A stretch of DNA of 36,971 bases from CAZPHU01 sp964419255 (GCA_964419255.1 CAYQOU010000041.1:1-36971), one strand, 5' to 3'; positions 7,888 through 16,833 are shown, numbered from the stretch's first letter. Notes: a model not told the origin generated them from the letters alone. Translations and numbers: made by a program.

Positions 7888-9192
7888 TCAGATTCTAGAA
7901 TGTGTCGATTGCTGTTCAGCCTCATGTTTCGTATGCCGGGGTTTCTTTTTGGTATGAACAGTAAGCCATACATAGCTGATGCGCGGTATCGCCATAAATC
8001 CTCTTTTGATTTTCTCACTGACGGCTTCGCGCCGGGTAATCATGACCATTCCGTACAAGGCGAGAATGATCAGCGGAGCAGAAACGAAATAAAAAAGCCC
8101 CTGCGGACCGGCTTTCCCCATTACAAACCCGGCGACAAACGGTCCAAGAGCAGATCCAACCCCCTGCAAAAGAATAAGAGTGCTGGCTGTCCCGATGCTT
8201 TCTTCGTCGGTAACACAATCATTGACATGAGCCACGGACAGCGAATACAGGGGAAAGCTTAATCCACCGTATGCTGACACAAGTATCACCAGAGGGCCCA
8301 GAGAGTAGCTTTGCTGAAGTGCCAGAACAAGTCCGATAAGACCGGCGCCTGCCCCTGATATTACGATGACTATTCGCCGGTCGATCTTATCCGATATCCT
8401 CCCCAGAGGCCACTGTGAGATCAGAGTCCCTGCCATGATTGCCCCCATGAAGATGGAGATTCCTTTGTGATCGAGATTGATGTTTTGGGCAAAGACAGGG
8501 CCCATGCTCCACACTCCCCCGATGCACAGACCACTGACAAGCACTCCCAGAACCCCCACCGGCGAAATCGCGTGAAGGCGCCGGAGTTTCATGCGGGCGG
8601 CAAGAAGGGTTGCCGGTGCCCTGGTGGGAGCGAGAGTGATAGGTACCAGGGCAACACTGACCAGAATCGAAACGAGGCAGAACAAAACGAAACTACTGGG
8701 CTCGGCGACATTTAGCAGGATCTGACTGGCTGCAGAGGAGCCCCAGAATACAAGACCATAGGTGGCCAGCACACGTCCGCGATCTGTTCGGGTCGAACAT
8801 CCATTCAGCCAGCTCTCGACCACCAGTATCATGCCCGAATAGCAGAGTCCCTGAAAGAATCTCAGCCCGATCCAGGCAGGGGTGAAAATGACCAGCACAT
8901 ATGCAAGTGTCAGAGCAGAGGCTATCGAAGCAAGTGCGGCATAAGTTCTTATGTGACCGACGGCTATTATAAGATGAGGAAGAAAGATGGAGCCGAGTGA
9001 AAACCCGGCATAGTATGCAGACATCATCATACCGATGCTGACGGAACCCATTCCCTCCAGGCCGGCGCGAACGCCGATTAGGGTCCCCTGCAGGTTGTTA
9101 CCAAGGACTAGAAGACAGACACTCAGAAGAAGGACGGAAATACCGCGACCGGTCGGTCGCAGCCCCGGAGATATTTGATCGATCGAAGTCAC
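7888..9192 (-). CDS. Major facilitator superfamily transporter
   Basis: This inner-membrane transporter of about 434 aa has some twelve hydrophobic segments. It opens with a GNNLQGTLIGVRAGLEG stretch in the first helix region, and the loop between the halves carries GRISDKIDRR, an MFS motif-A-like sequence. The pattern resembles the YcaD/DHA1-like branch of MFS, whose substrates are poorly known. The N-terminus is uncertain. The reading frame stays open to a GTG at 9315, but the extra 41 residues are not protein-like and lack a ribosome-binding site; a GTG at 9192 fits the family start better, although its AGGA is 14 nt away. The C-terminus ends in a Lys/His-rich cytoplasmic tail. It is probably co-transcribed with the 28-aa peptide gene just upstream. 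Confidence 0.75.
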   Translation of the reverse strand: MTSIDQISPGLRPTGRGISVLLLSVCLLVLGNNLQGTLIGVRAGLEGMGSVSIGMMMSAYYAGFSLGSIFLPHLIIAVGHIRTYAALASIASALTLAYVLVIFTPAWIGLRFFQGLCYSGMILVVESWLNGCSTRTDRGRVLATYGLVFWGSSAASQILLNVAEPSSFVLFCLVSILVSVALVPITLAPTRAPATLLAARMKLRRLHAISPVGVLGVLVSGLCIGGVWSMGPVFAQNINLDHKGISIFMGAIMAGTLISQWPLGRISDKIDRRIVIVISGAGAGLIGLVLALQQSYSLGPLVILVSAYGGLSFPLYSLSVAHVNDCVTDEESIGTASTLILLQGVGSALGPFVAGFVMGKAGPQGLFYFVSAPLIILALYGMVMITRREAVSEKIKRGFMAIPRISYVWLTVHTKKKPRHTKHEAEQQSTHSRI

Positions 9193-9338
9193 TATTTTTG
9201 TTTGTTTCCTGTATAAAACCGGCTCTATTTTCGGCAAAGAAGAGAAAATAATGTTCGAAATGCAAAAATCATAGGGGGAAAGCAAAATTGCCGAACGAAT
9301 TCTGCACACTGGCACCGGAAAAGCAAAATGTAGAAAAC

Positions 9339-9425
9339 TTATCTGTTGTTACGACTCAGCTCAAAAAGCATCCATGAAAGGCTGCCGCTGAAAAACAGAC
9401 AAAAAATGATAATGACGAGATTCAT
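9339..9425 (-). CDS. 28-aa single-span membrane peptide with a perfect Shine-Dalgarno
   Basis: A short open frame starts with ATG at 9425, placed 6 nt after AAGGAGGA, the best ribosome-binding site in this region. The peptide is MNLVIIIFCLFFSGSLSW followed by MLFELSRNNR: one hydrophobic helix and a basic, hydrophilic tail, the build of small accessory membrane proteins such as KdpF or CydX, though the sequence matches neither. It precedes the MFS gene on the same strand, so it may be a transporter accessory peptide or a regulatory leader peptide. The function is unknown. Confidence 0.5.
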   Translation of the reverse strand: MNLVIIIFCLFFSGSLSWMLFELSRNNR

Positions 9426-9466
9426 GTGAAGTCCTCCTTGTGATTTATCCCTCCCTTTTTGTGTTC

Positions 9467-9487
9467 TTAAACCATGATATGGTTCAA
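9467..9487. promoter_or_regulatory. Operator-like palindrome upstream of the 28-aa peptide gene
   Basis: AACCAT-GAT-ATGGTT is a perfect 6-bp inverted repeat with a 3-bp centre, extended by further matches to TT..AA at its edges. It lies 42 nt upstream of the peptide start codon. It may be a repressor site or a small RNA hairpin. Confidence 0.35.
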
Positions 9488-9538
9488 ACTGAATAAATTC
9501 AACTACTTTTACGGTTTTATCCGGTTTAAAAACAGAAA

Positions 9539-9594
9539 TGCGCCGGCTATGGCTGAATCGGTTGCGGGGTCTGTCGGCTGCCCGCAACGGTGCA
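9539..9594. ncRNA. Candidate structured RNA leader
   Basis: An 8-bp perfect stem (GTTGCGGG 9561-9568, CCCGCAAC 9581-9588) is flanked by an outer helix TGCGCC (9539-9544) with GGTGCA (9589-9594). The outer helix is closed by a G-U pair if transcribed rightward and has one A-C mismatch if transcribed leftward. It lies between the outer-membrane-protein gene and the 28-aa peptide gene. No known riboswitch core is recognised, and the strand is undecided. Confidence 0.35.
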
Positions 9595-9658
9595 ATCAAT
9601 CCTGCCCCTTGGTCTGTGATCTTATTTTCCGGCTCTGCCGCCTTAGAACAGTCAGATT

Positions 9659-10867
9659 TCAAAAACTTCTGGCAAAAAACACCTCACTACTGCCATACCA
9701 GTAACAATCCTCTCCCCAGAAACGATACGGGAGATATGGTTTGGCAAAATACTCCCCCTTGATCCCCACGGTACAGATGCTGCCGAATCGCTTTTTCAAC
9801 CACAGCTCGATTGTCAGCGGACCCAACCCTTTTGCCGTATACTCCCATTTTTCAAAGGATGTTATCATCCCCGGAGCGCTCTGCCCATAGGCATACTGGG
9901 AACATCGAGAAAAAACAGGGATCGATGCTTTCAAAGTACCTTCAGATACAGGCAATCGTCTCTTCTGCGTAGAAAAGGATGCCGCCAGAATAATGTGGGT
10001 TTGAAATTCATTCTGCGGGGTGGTGTATGGAAAATGGGCATATTCGGTGCTGTCATGGTAAACTTTTGGAACCCGACTCAGAGTATCGATCTTTGTTTTT
10101 AGGGGGAAGTAAAAATCCTTATTCATATGGCTGTATGTAGCCGAAAGGCCCAGATAGAGCCAGGGAAGCTTACGCACAGGGGGGCCGAATGCAAACACTC
10201 CGGTATGCATAAGATTGTTTGCTTCGATAGCCTGTTCAGGATCTTTGCCAAACGCCGTCTGCTGAACAATCGGAAGAAAATCCGGTGTATCCAGAAACTG
10301 TTCATAGGCTTCTCTATCGACCCTGCCGTACCAAGATTGTGAATAAATCAGATGCCACTCCCAGGACCTGATCCCCATACCCATATCGGCCCGAAGGGAA
10401 AACCTGCGTATCGCCAATGCTTTACTGACCGGATTATCTTCGGCCGGTCCGTAGTTGAGTGCGATTTCAGGCGTGAATCGCCAACCCGAACTGGCCGATT
10501 CCATAAGTGCTGAGATTTGTCCACCGGCAGCCAGATAGTCCGAGAAACCTTCCGCCAAAATGTCCCGAGTTTGCGCAAAAAACGAAAAAGCAAATTTTCC
10601 TATAGTGCGAGCGTAGCCGGCTTGCAGCGACAGATAGTCTTGCTCAAACTCAGCGATTCCAAAAGAATTGGAGGCATGCGTCTGAACCCCGTAGCCTGCA
10701 TTGGCGGACACGAAACCTCCTCCGACTGCGATACTGTCAAACGAAAGAGAGAATGCAGTCCGACGGAAATCGATATTATCTCCCAGATAGAACTGCTCTA
10801 CCTTCAGAATGGAACCCCATGCAGTAGCTAATAAACAGACCAACAGGATATGTATACATTTTACCAT
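9659..10867 (-). CDS. Predicted outer-membrane beta-barrel protein
   Basis: The product is about 402 aa, with a signal peptide (MVKCIHILLVCLLATAWGS) and no internal hydrophobic helices. The rest alternates short amphipathic strands with turns (for example YLSLQAGYARTIGKFAFSFFAQ and FSLRADMGMGIRSWEWHLIYSQ), and the last residue is Phe in SSEVFFARSF, as expected for BAM-assembled barrels. The length would suit a 16-18 strand barrel. The ATG at 10867 is preferred because it opens the signal peptide and has AAGGAAG upstream; an in-frame start at 10912 would add 15 residues. It closes the polysaccharide gene cluster, so it is a candidate export channel. No specific family is recognised. Confidence 0.65.
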   Translation of the reverse strand: MVKCIHILLVCLLATAWGSILKVEQFYLGDNIDFRRTAFSLSFDSIAVGGGFVSANAGYGVQTHASNSFGIAEFEQDYLSLQAGYARTIGKFAFSFFAQTRDILAEGFSDYLAAGGQISALMESASSGWRFTPEIALNYGPAEDNPVSKALAIRRFSLRADMGMGIRSWEWHLIYSQSWYGRVDREAYEQFLDTPDFLPIVQQTAFGKDPEQAIEANNLMHTGVFAFGPPVRKLPWLYLGLSATYSHMNKDFYFPLKTKIDTLSRVPKVYHDSTEYAHFPYTTPQNEFQTHIILAASFSTQKRRLPVSEGTLKASIPVFSRCSQYAYGQSAPGMITSFEKWEYTAKGLGPLTIELWLKKRFGSICTVGIKGEYFAKPYLPYRFWGEDCYWYGSSEVFFARSF

Positions 10868-10933
10868 AAACAATCTGCTTCCTTGTTTTTGCCGGCAAAG
10901 ATATGCGCTCATACGAAAAGACTAATCAGCGTT

Positions 10934-12289
10934 TTAATACCCGATCATTTCATTTACCATGTGTCTGCCTTCGGTTGTATGAACCCATATAATGTATCGG
11001 CCGGCCGAGAGTTTTCGATCGAAAACCCACTCCACAGATGATCCCTGGCATACCTTATCATACTCATTTACACATCGTCCTCGGGTATCGTACAGACTGA
11101 TACCTCTCAACCTTCCATCCATACCGCTGAGCACCAGTTTAGCAGCACTAAGATCCGCTTGCAGCGAAACCGCATGGGTATTTGATTGTCCCTTTTTTAT
11201 CCGCACTTCACTTGACCGATTGATTGTATCCAGATACAACCACATCGTGCTGTCCGCACTCATACTAAGCCAGCAGACCGTGTCGTTGTGAATCGTAGGG
11301 TTTCCCTGATATCCACTCTGCACAACTACCGGCAAATGCAAATCCGAAGAAATATCGTATCCGTAAATATCTGCGTTTATTCCATCCGATGATTCATTGC
11401 GATAATCCTCCCATACCACAACCGAACCGGAAATGTAGGGATTACCCTGAAAGTTCTCCTCCGTACATACTTCAAATATTTCACCGCTTTGAAGATCGCA
11501 GGCAAAGATATCCGCGTTTGTCGGATCTGTGCCTGCATTACGGTAGTCCTCCCAAACTATATACCGGCCGTATACACGCGGTTTGTCCTGGTGCCAGGTG
11601 CCGGGTGATACAGCCTGAGGGGTTCCGCCGCTTACGTCTCTATAGTACACGTTTCCATATTCTCCGTTTTCATAAGAGACCCACACCACCGTGTTACCAT
11701 CCGTAAAAGGACTACTTTCCCACCAGGGAGTCTGAGTCACCCGTTCAGCGGCTCCGCTTGTATAGCTGTACAGATAGATTTCGCCATTGTTGCTGTCGGT
11801 GGTTGTGATATGTCGATAGTCTATCCATGTCACATAATCGCCGCCGGCCCATACCATTTCTTTCCAGGATGAGTCGGAAACTATTCTGGTTGAACTGCCG
11901 GATGTAAGATCATAATCTTTGAGGTATAGCGCCATGCTCCCTCCTCCGGGCCCAAATTCCCCCTGATTGAGCTTGGGCATTGCTCCCCCACCGGTAGAGT
12001 TTTGCATCAGAACATGTGGCAGATGATTGCCCGTGACTCCGAAATAAATAAAGTATGGTGAAGAACCGTCTTGAGGAAGCAGAACATCTGTGGAATTGGT
12101 GTTCAGATCATGTGCATGTATCGCAGCATAGAAAGTTAACTGGTCTGGCATATAGTAGTCAAGATAGTAAACGGTACCGTTTGTCACGATACCATAGGTG
12201 TTTGTACTTACCTCTGTCAATTGTTGCGCCGAATACACCCGACAAAAAAGACATAATGCAAAGACCATGACAATAGACTTCAAAGGCAT
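10934..12289 (-). CDS. Secreted TolB-like beta-propeller protein with a C-terminal sorting-like domain
   Basis: This 451-aa protein has a signal peptide (residues 1-21, ending CRVYSA). Residues about 110-350 hold repeated blades with the motif (V/T)W(E/I)DYRN/H followed by NADI(F/Y)xxDL/I, as in WDYR-type TolB-like propellers of bacterial and archaeal surface proteins. The final ~70 residues (LVLSGMDGRLRGISLYDTRG through SAGRYIIWVHT) resemble the beta-sandwich of type-A T9SS sorting domains in FCB bacteria. The ATG follows a purine-rich GGAGAGGAG. A carbohydrate- or matrix-binding role is inferred only from its place between the GH26-like and outer-membrane barrel genes. Confidence 0.75.
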   Translation of the reverse strand: MPLKSIVMVFALCLFCRVYSAQQLTEVSTNTYGIVTNGTVYYLDYYMPDQLTFYAAIHAHDLNTNSTDVLLPQDGSSPYFIYFGVTGNHLPHVLMQNSTGGGAMPKLNQGEFGPGGGSMALYLKDYDLTSGSSTRIVSDSSWKEMVWAGGDYVTWIDYRHITTTDSNNGEIYLYSYTSGAAERVTQTPWWESSPFTDGNTVVWVSYENGEYGNVYYRDVSGGTPQAVSPGTWHQDKPRVYGRYIVWEDYRNAGTDPTNADIFACDLQSGEIFEVCTEENFQGNPYISGSVVVWEDYRNESSDGINADIYGYDISSDLHLPVVVQSGYQGNPTIHNDTVCWLSMSADSTMWLYLDTINRSSEVRIKKGQSNTHAVSLQADLSAAKLVLSGMDGRLRGISLYDTRGRCVNEYDKVCQGSSVEWVFDRKLSAGRYIIWVHTTEGRHMVNEMIGY

Positions 12290-12339
12290 ATCTCCTCTCC
12301 ATTTCTCTTGAGATTCTATGTTTGACTCCTGTTCTCCAT

Positions 12340-12370
12340 GTCCTGCCGTTCTGCTTTATCCGAACAGGAC
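12340..12370. promoter_or_regulatory. Imperfect hairpin between GH26-like and propeller genes
   Basis: GTCCT pairs with AGGAC and GTTC with GAAC across a 10-nt loop, with one 3-nt bulge. No T-run follows on either strand, so it is not a standard intrinsic terminator. It may separate expression of the upstream synthase genes from the propeller and barrel genes. Confidence 0.25.
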
Positions 12371-12422
12371 TGAAGGATCAAAACAGGCTCTCGTACTTAA
12401 TATTTGTCCGCGGGTTCTTTGG

Positions 12423-13529
12423 TTACTGATTCCCTGGTCGATGGTCGTTATTATCATGCGCCGCCGTATTTATTTGTTTTACGTTTAGAGAATCGACAAG
12501 AACACGATTATCGATGACGGAATATATCGCCTCATCGCTTGTCATACTCAGATCGACCGTGAGTCCGTTCGGTGCCTTGCTTACCGGCGTGTCAAACACA
12601 ATCAGTCCTTCAACAAGCGGAAATGTTCTGGTCCCCAGCGTACGGAACATATCGCGGTACCAGTCGTTTTTGTTTCCTCCCTGCTCGACCGTACCCACCT
12701 CGGCAATAATAATCGGCTTGTCATACCCCTTGACTGCATCGTAGTAGGATCGTGTAAGGGTGAAAAAATCTATCCACATCCCGTTTTCGGACAATGGTCC
12801 GTAGTTAAAAATATCAAGCCCGATCCAGTCGACCCATTGATTTCCCGGATAAAAGGTCGTATCTGACGGTTTATAGGGAGTCCAGACGAAAGCAACGTTT
12901 TCGGCTCCCTCCTCACGGAAAATTCCCACGATGTGTTTCCAGCACTCGATAAACATCTCCGGACTGTTTTTGTATGCCGAGCTCCAGGGGTAGACGTCAT
13001 TGGTCATTTCGTGCAACGGGCGAACGAACAGTGGTTTGCCGAATTTGGTTGCCTTGCGCGCCCAGGCCCGTATGTAGCTGTCAAAGTTCCCCCGGGAAAT
13101 AATCGCCAGACTCGAATCGGGCATTTGTCCTTTGTACTCCGAAAATGCGGCAAGCCATGGCTCCCAGGTGATAAAGGGAACGAATCCTCCCCGGGACAGA
13201 TTATTGACGACTCTTGTTTTAAATTGATGTTCCTCCCCCTCTCCCCACGCCTGATAAAAGGAAATCGTTTGTATCCGTACTCCAAGCTTTTTCTGTATCG
13301 TGTAGACATTGTCGAAGTGATACGGAAGTTCCGGCCGATATATCCCCAGATTGAAATGATCGCTTTGTTTGAGAAGCTGTTTATCCGTCACCATTTTCTT
13401 TACAACAGTGTTATAGTAAAAAACTCTCACGGAATGTTCAAGGGCCGATACACCGTATCGATACAGCAGTAAAATGAAAACGGCGTATATAAGTGCCATA
13501 CTCAGAATTATATTCTTTTTCCGTACCAT
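12423..13529 (-). CDS. Membrane-anchored GH26-like glycoside hydrolase
   Basis: The product is about 368 aa. Residues 7-24 form an N-terminal membrane anchor, followed by a (beta/alpha)8-type catalytic domain like family GH26 (beta-mannanase and relatives). The two expected acids are present: the acid/base Glu174 in FVRPLHEM and the nucleophile Glu277 in IIIAEVGT. ITWEPW near 120 is another recurring GH26 motif. The ATG at 13529 is chosen over an upstream TTG at 13577 because the latter lies inside the glycosyltransferase gene; only 4 bp separate it from that gene's stop. By analogy with BcsZ, AlgL and PelA, a hydrolase in a synthase operon trims or releases the polymer. The actual polymer is unknown. 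Confidence 0.8.
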   Translation of the reverse strand: MVRKKNIILSMALIYAVFILLLYRYGVSALEHSVRVFYYNTVVKKMVTDKQLLKQSDHFNLGIYRPELPYHFDNVYTIQKKLGVRIQTISFYQAWGEGEEHQFKTRVVNNLSRGGFVPFITWEPWLAAFSEYKGQMPDSSLAIISRGNFDSYIRAWARKATKFGKPLFVRPLHEMTNDVYPWSSAYKNSPEMFIECWKHIVGIFREEGAENVAFVWTPYKPSDTTFYPGNQWVDWIGLDIFNYGPLSENGMWIDFFTLTRSYYDAVKGYDKPIIIAEVGTVEQGGNKNDWYRDMFRTLGTRTFPLVEGLIVFDTPVSKAPNGLTVDLSMTSDEAIYSVIDNRVLVDSLNVKQINTAAHDNNDHRPGNQ

Positions 13530-13533
13530 ATGT

Positions 13534-15111
13534 TCAGCGTCCCACCGGTTCGATCGCAACAGCGGTTTCAGGAACAAGCTCCTCTATACTCTCTTTTTCA
13601 CTCTCCCACTTGGGATTCCATATTCCTAAAGCGATGATCGGAGTGAGAGTGACAATGTTAAGCCCAGCGAAAAACATCATGAGCACCGTCCCGCCGTCTA
13701 TGCGTGGATAGGTGAGAAAAGCAAACAGAATCGCCGATGCCGATAGAACTACCGCCACGATATGCGGCGCGACAAGGTTCAGACACCTGCCGGTTTTCGC
13801 TTTCTTGGGCGTAGGCAGATACAGCACCTTTTTACCGGTGATCGCATAAAGCAGCCCAAGAAAATAGATATACCAGGTTCCCCGCTCGAAAAGCATCGTT
13901 CGCCAGGGTATACCGAATTCACTCCTATCGGTGTACCATCGCTGAACGTACATGTTGATGACTACACTGATTATGACATATGGCAAAAGATGTATCGCGA
14001 ATTCATCGAAGGGCATCTCGATTGCAAATACCTTTGTGAACAGAAACACAATCGGCAGCAGAATCGTCAGCAGGGTTACAAACCCGTTGAGGTAGTGGGT
14101 GCCGGCAAAAAAGTATTGAAGTTTTGCGGGAAGAGGGAGTCTGGTGAACAGTTTTCGATAATCTCCGAAAAACAGGGAGAACATGCCTTTGGACCATTTG
14201 AGCTGCTGTTTGAAAAACGTATCCATATCCTCCGGAACAAGCCCATAGGATGCCCTATACGGTACATATACGCTTTTCCACCCCTTTGCATGCAATCGCA
14301 GGCTGGTGTTTGCATCCTCCGCCAGACTGACAGCGTGACCTCCGATACTGTCAAGTGCGGCCCGCCGGAAAACGCAATTGGCTCCGATAGCAGTGGGAAT
14401 ACCCAGACCATTAAGCCCCATCATGTTGGGTCCATAAAAGCCATACGTATGCTCCGCGGCAGCCCGTGAGACATAGGACCGATTTACATTGTAATATGCC
14501 TGAACCACCTGTACAAAACCTACCCGTCTGTCATTAAACTGGGGTAACACCGATTCCAGGAAATCTCTGTTCGGTATATGGTCCGGATCGATAATGAGCA
14601 CGAATTCACCGGTGGCATGGTTTTCAAGACAGTGATTGACCTTACCGGCCTTTGCCCCCTCGATTCCTCGACAGTCTATATGGTTTATTCCCAGCCTAAT
14701 GCAAAGCGCCTGGAGTTTCGGATCGTTACCTCCATCCAGCAGCCAGGATGTGTGAGGGTAGTCCATCTCAGCAATAGCCGTGAGAGTCTTTTCAAACATC
14801 TCGTAGGGCTCTCCGGGCATCGCTGTAGTGATCACATCGACGGATAAATCCCTTTTAAGCCGCTTATTGTCCGGCAGCGAGACAAAAAGCATGACAACCC
14901 AACTGAAAATCGAACGTGCTACACCGCGGAAAATGGCATAACTGAGCAGAATAAACAGTACCAGATGTTTACGATGACCGCCGAAAAACCAGTAATCCGC
15001 ATAGTACAGCGCCGCCTCTATCCCGATTGTCACCAACAGTAGAAGAATAATCCGGTCGATGATCCCAACGCGAATGAGTCTGGAGCCGGTATGGAAACTT
15101 ACTTTACCCAC
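13534..15111 (-). CDS. Processive family-2 glycosyltransferase (BcsA-like polysaccharide synthase)
   Basis: This 525-aa inner-membrane synthase has two N-terminal membrane segments, a cytosolic GT-A domain and about five C-terminal segments. The catalytic series is D126 (LLDGG), D175-x-D177 (IIDPDH), E265-D266 (the TED position) and Q302QLKW306. The last is a QxxKW variant of the canonical QxxRW. A gating-loop-like LPTPKKAKTGR lies at 432-442. No PilZ domain is fused at the C-terminus, so there is no sign of direct c-di-GMP control. The start is GTG, overlapping the TPR gene by 13 bp, with GGAAAA upstream. The product could be a beta-glucan, mannan or other homopolymer; sequence alone does not decide. 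Confidence 0.88.
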   Translation of the reverse strand: MGKVSFHTGSRLIRVGIIDRIILLLLVTIGIEAALYYADYWFFGGHRKHLVLFILLSYAIFRGVARSIFSWVVMLFVSLPDNKRLKRDLSVDVITTAMPGEPYEMFEKTLTAIAEMDYPHTSWLLDGGNDPKLQALCIRLGINHIDCRGIEGAKAGKVNHCLENHATGEFVLIIDPDHIPNRDFLESVLPQFNDRRVGFVQVVQAYYNVNRSYVSRAAAEHTYGFYGPNMMGLNGLGIPTAIGANCVFRRAALDSIGGHAVSLAEDANTSLRLHAKGWKSVYVPYRASYGLVPEDMDTFFKQQLKWSKGMFSLFFGDYRKLFTRLPLPAKLQYFFAGTHYLNGFVTLLTILLPIVFLFTKVFAIEMPFDEFAIHLLPYVIISVVINMYVQRWYTDRSEFGIPWRTMLFERGTWYIYFLGLLYAITGKKVLYLPTPKKAKTGRCLNLVAPHIVAVVLSASAILFAFLTYPRIDGGTVLMMFFAGLNIVTLTPIIALGIWNPKWESEKESIEELVPETAVAIEPVGR

Positions 15112-15929
15112 AGCAGCTTTTCCAATCTGATTTGTGCCTGTTTGTTTTCCGGCTCGATAAGCAGAATGTCTTTATAGATGTTCTTTGCTGTTTTGTAGTG
15201 TCCCTGCCATTCATGAATCTGAGCCTGAAGCAGCCGGGCGTCGGTGTCGGTCTCATCCATTTCTATCACTTGATCAAGTTCGCTGAGCGCCTCTTTAAAC
15301 TTTTTCTGCCAGGAAAGCACTTCCGCTCTATCTGTTTTTGCTTGTATGCGCGTTGATTTCGGAGCTTTTCTGTTTTCGATTATCTGTGTATACAGCGTAA
15401 TTGCCTGAGTAAATTTCCTGGTCCATGACAAAACGGCAGCTTTTTTCAGCATCGTTGAGAAATGGTCCGGCTTCTCTTTGAGGATGCTGTCAAGGATTTT
15501 CATTGATTCGTTGAGTTTACCCATCATCTCGAGTCTATCAGCAATGGCAATACGGTAATCCAGCCTGGTTTTATCCTTCACCTGCCGCAGATATTTATCC
15601 GCATCAACGAAATTCTTTTTCCATAAGAAGGCCTGGCCGATTTTTACCAGTATATCGTCATTGGACAGCCCGCCATCGACCGCTACGGAAAAAGCACTTA
15701 TCGCCGAGTCGGCCATGTACAGATTGTAGTATGCACTACCACGCACCGCAGACACCTCAGGGCTTTGCTCACACTCGCGAAGCATATCCAGTGCGGCACT
15801 GTAGTTTTCGATTCTTATTGCCTCTCGCGCCCTTTTTATACTACAGTTTGCATTTTGAGCAGACAGAAAAGAGGGAAATACCCCGTGGAATAAACACAGT
15901 GAAAGAAAGCTATAGCAGAGCCATTTCAT
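15099..15929 (-). CDS. Periplasmic TPR protein of the polysaccharide cluster
   Basis: This 276-aa exported protein has a signal peptide (MKWLCYSFLSLCLFHGVFPSFLSAQ, residues 1-25) and then TPR-like helical repeats to the end (for example AALDMLRECEQSPEVSAVRGSAY, ILKEKPDHFSTMLKKAAVLS, LLQAQIHEWQGHYKTAKNIY). In PgaA, BcsC and PelB, similar periplasmic TPR arrays are fused to an outer-membrane barrel; here the array stands alone. It overlaps the preceding SDR gene by 20 bp and the glycosyltransferase gene by 13 bp, so it belongs to the same operon. Confidence 0.82.
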   Translation of the reverse strand: MKWLCYSFLSLCLFHGVFPSFLSAQNANCSIKRAREAIRIENYSAALDMLRECEQSPEVSAVRGSAYYNLYMADSAISAFSVAVDGGLSNDDILVKIGQAFLWKKNFVDADKYLRQVKDKTRLDYRIAIADRLEMMGKLNESMKILDSILKEKPDHFSTMLKKAAVLSWTRKFTQAITLYTQIIENRKAPKSTRIQAKTDRAEVLSWQKKFKEALSELDQVIEMDETDTDARLLQAQIHEWQGHYKTAKNIYKDILLIEPENKQAQIRLEKLLWVK

Positions 15930-16833
15930 ATTGCAAAACCCTTTCTATACCTTGGTCAAACGTATATTGAGGAGACCAGTTCAGACATTTTTTTGCTTTT
16001 GCTATCGCAAGTGAATATTCCCAACATTCATTGTCACGATATGGTAAGGCTCCTGCCTTTATCATGTCTTTGCGCCCACATTTCTTTTGAATAATTTGTG
16101 CGGCCTCAGCCATCTTTATCGATTTGCCGGAGCCGATATTGTAGACGCCCGGTTTTGACATCTGCATCGCCGATTCGAAAGCTGCTGCAACATCTTCGAC
16201 AAAAACAAAATCCCGCCTCTGCTCTCCCGGAGTCATTGCGAACTGCTTTTTGTGAAGAAGACTCTTTATTATTGACGGTATAAACATGTCCCCTTGCTGA
16301 CCGGCGCCGAAGACAACCGATGGACGGAAAATAGTTGCTTTCAGAGAATATCGATCAGTAAAAAAAGTGATGGCATCCTCGGCCATTTTTTTTGTCAATG
16401 CGTAGAAATTTGCGGGCTGAACAGGCATATCTTCCGTATATGGCGCCGGCTGATTACCATAAATGAGACCGGTGGAAGGAAACAGCAGGTGAATGGGGAT
16501 GTTTTCTACGGCATTTAAAATGTTGAGTGTACCGCCTACATTTACATCCACCATTTTCTTCTGCTGACCAGCAGTGCATCCGTTTCCCAGCAGGGCAGCA
16601 AGATGGATTATGATATCCGGCTGAATGCCGCGAATGATCAAATTGATTGCTGCAGAATCCGTCAAATCACAAGAATTATATTCCACATCCGCCAGCAGTC
16701 CTGCCCCACAAGAAGCAAACTTTTCTTGCATGTCGATTCCGAACACATGGTAGCAGCCTTTTGATCGGATAAGCCTCTCTGTGATATGGTGGCCGATAAA
16801 CCCGTTGATACCAGTTATAAGAACTTTTTTCAT
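15910..16833 (-). CDS. NAD(P)-dependent sugar epimerase/reductase (extended SDR)
   Basis: This is an extended short-chain dehydrogenase of 307 aa. The Rossmann motif GINGFIG is at residues 8-14, and the catalytic set is Ser120 (PSTGLIYG) and Tyr144xxxLys148 (YALTKK). Coming directly after the CDP-glucose 4,6-dehydratase, it probably reduces or epimerises CDP-4-keto-6-deoxyglucose, in the manner of RfbJ-like CDP-sugar reductases. The ATG at 16833 is favoured over one at 16851 because a GGTGGGGG run precedes it and it starts exactly with the Rossmann strand MKKVLITG. The specific product sugar cannot be read from the sequence. Confidence 0.82.
   Translation of the reverse strand: MKKVLITGINGFIGHHITERLIRSKGCYHVFGIDMQEKFASCGAGLLADVEYNSCDLTDSAAINLIIRGIQPDIIIHLAALLGNGCTAGQQKKMVDVNVGGTLNILNAVENIPIHLLFPSTGLIYGNQPAPYTEDMPVQPANFYALTKKMAEDAITFFTDRYSLKATIFRPSVVFGAGQQGDMFIPSIIKSLLHKKQFAMTPGEQRRDFVFVEDVAAAFESAMQMSKPGVYNIGSGKSIKMAEAAQIIQKKCGRKDMIKAGALPYRDNECWEYSLAIAKAKKCLNWSPQYTFDQGIERVLQYEMALL

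Noticed and set aside
9426..9662. Longer 107-codon frame ending in the 28-aa membrane peptide
   Set aside because: The upstream part is not protein-like and covers a structured leader; the strong ribosome site favours the internal ATG.
10928..10943. Another GG-N10-GC match (CGGGTATTAAAACGCT, minus strand) upstream of the outer-membrane barrel gene
   Set aside because: The -12 region lacks the TTGC core, it lies in the end of the propeller gene, and matches this weak are expected by chance.
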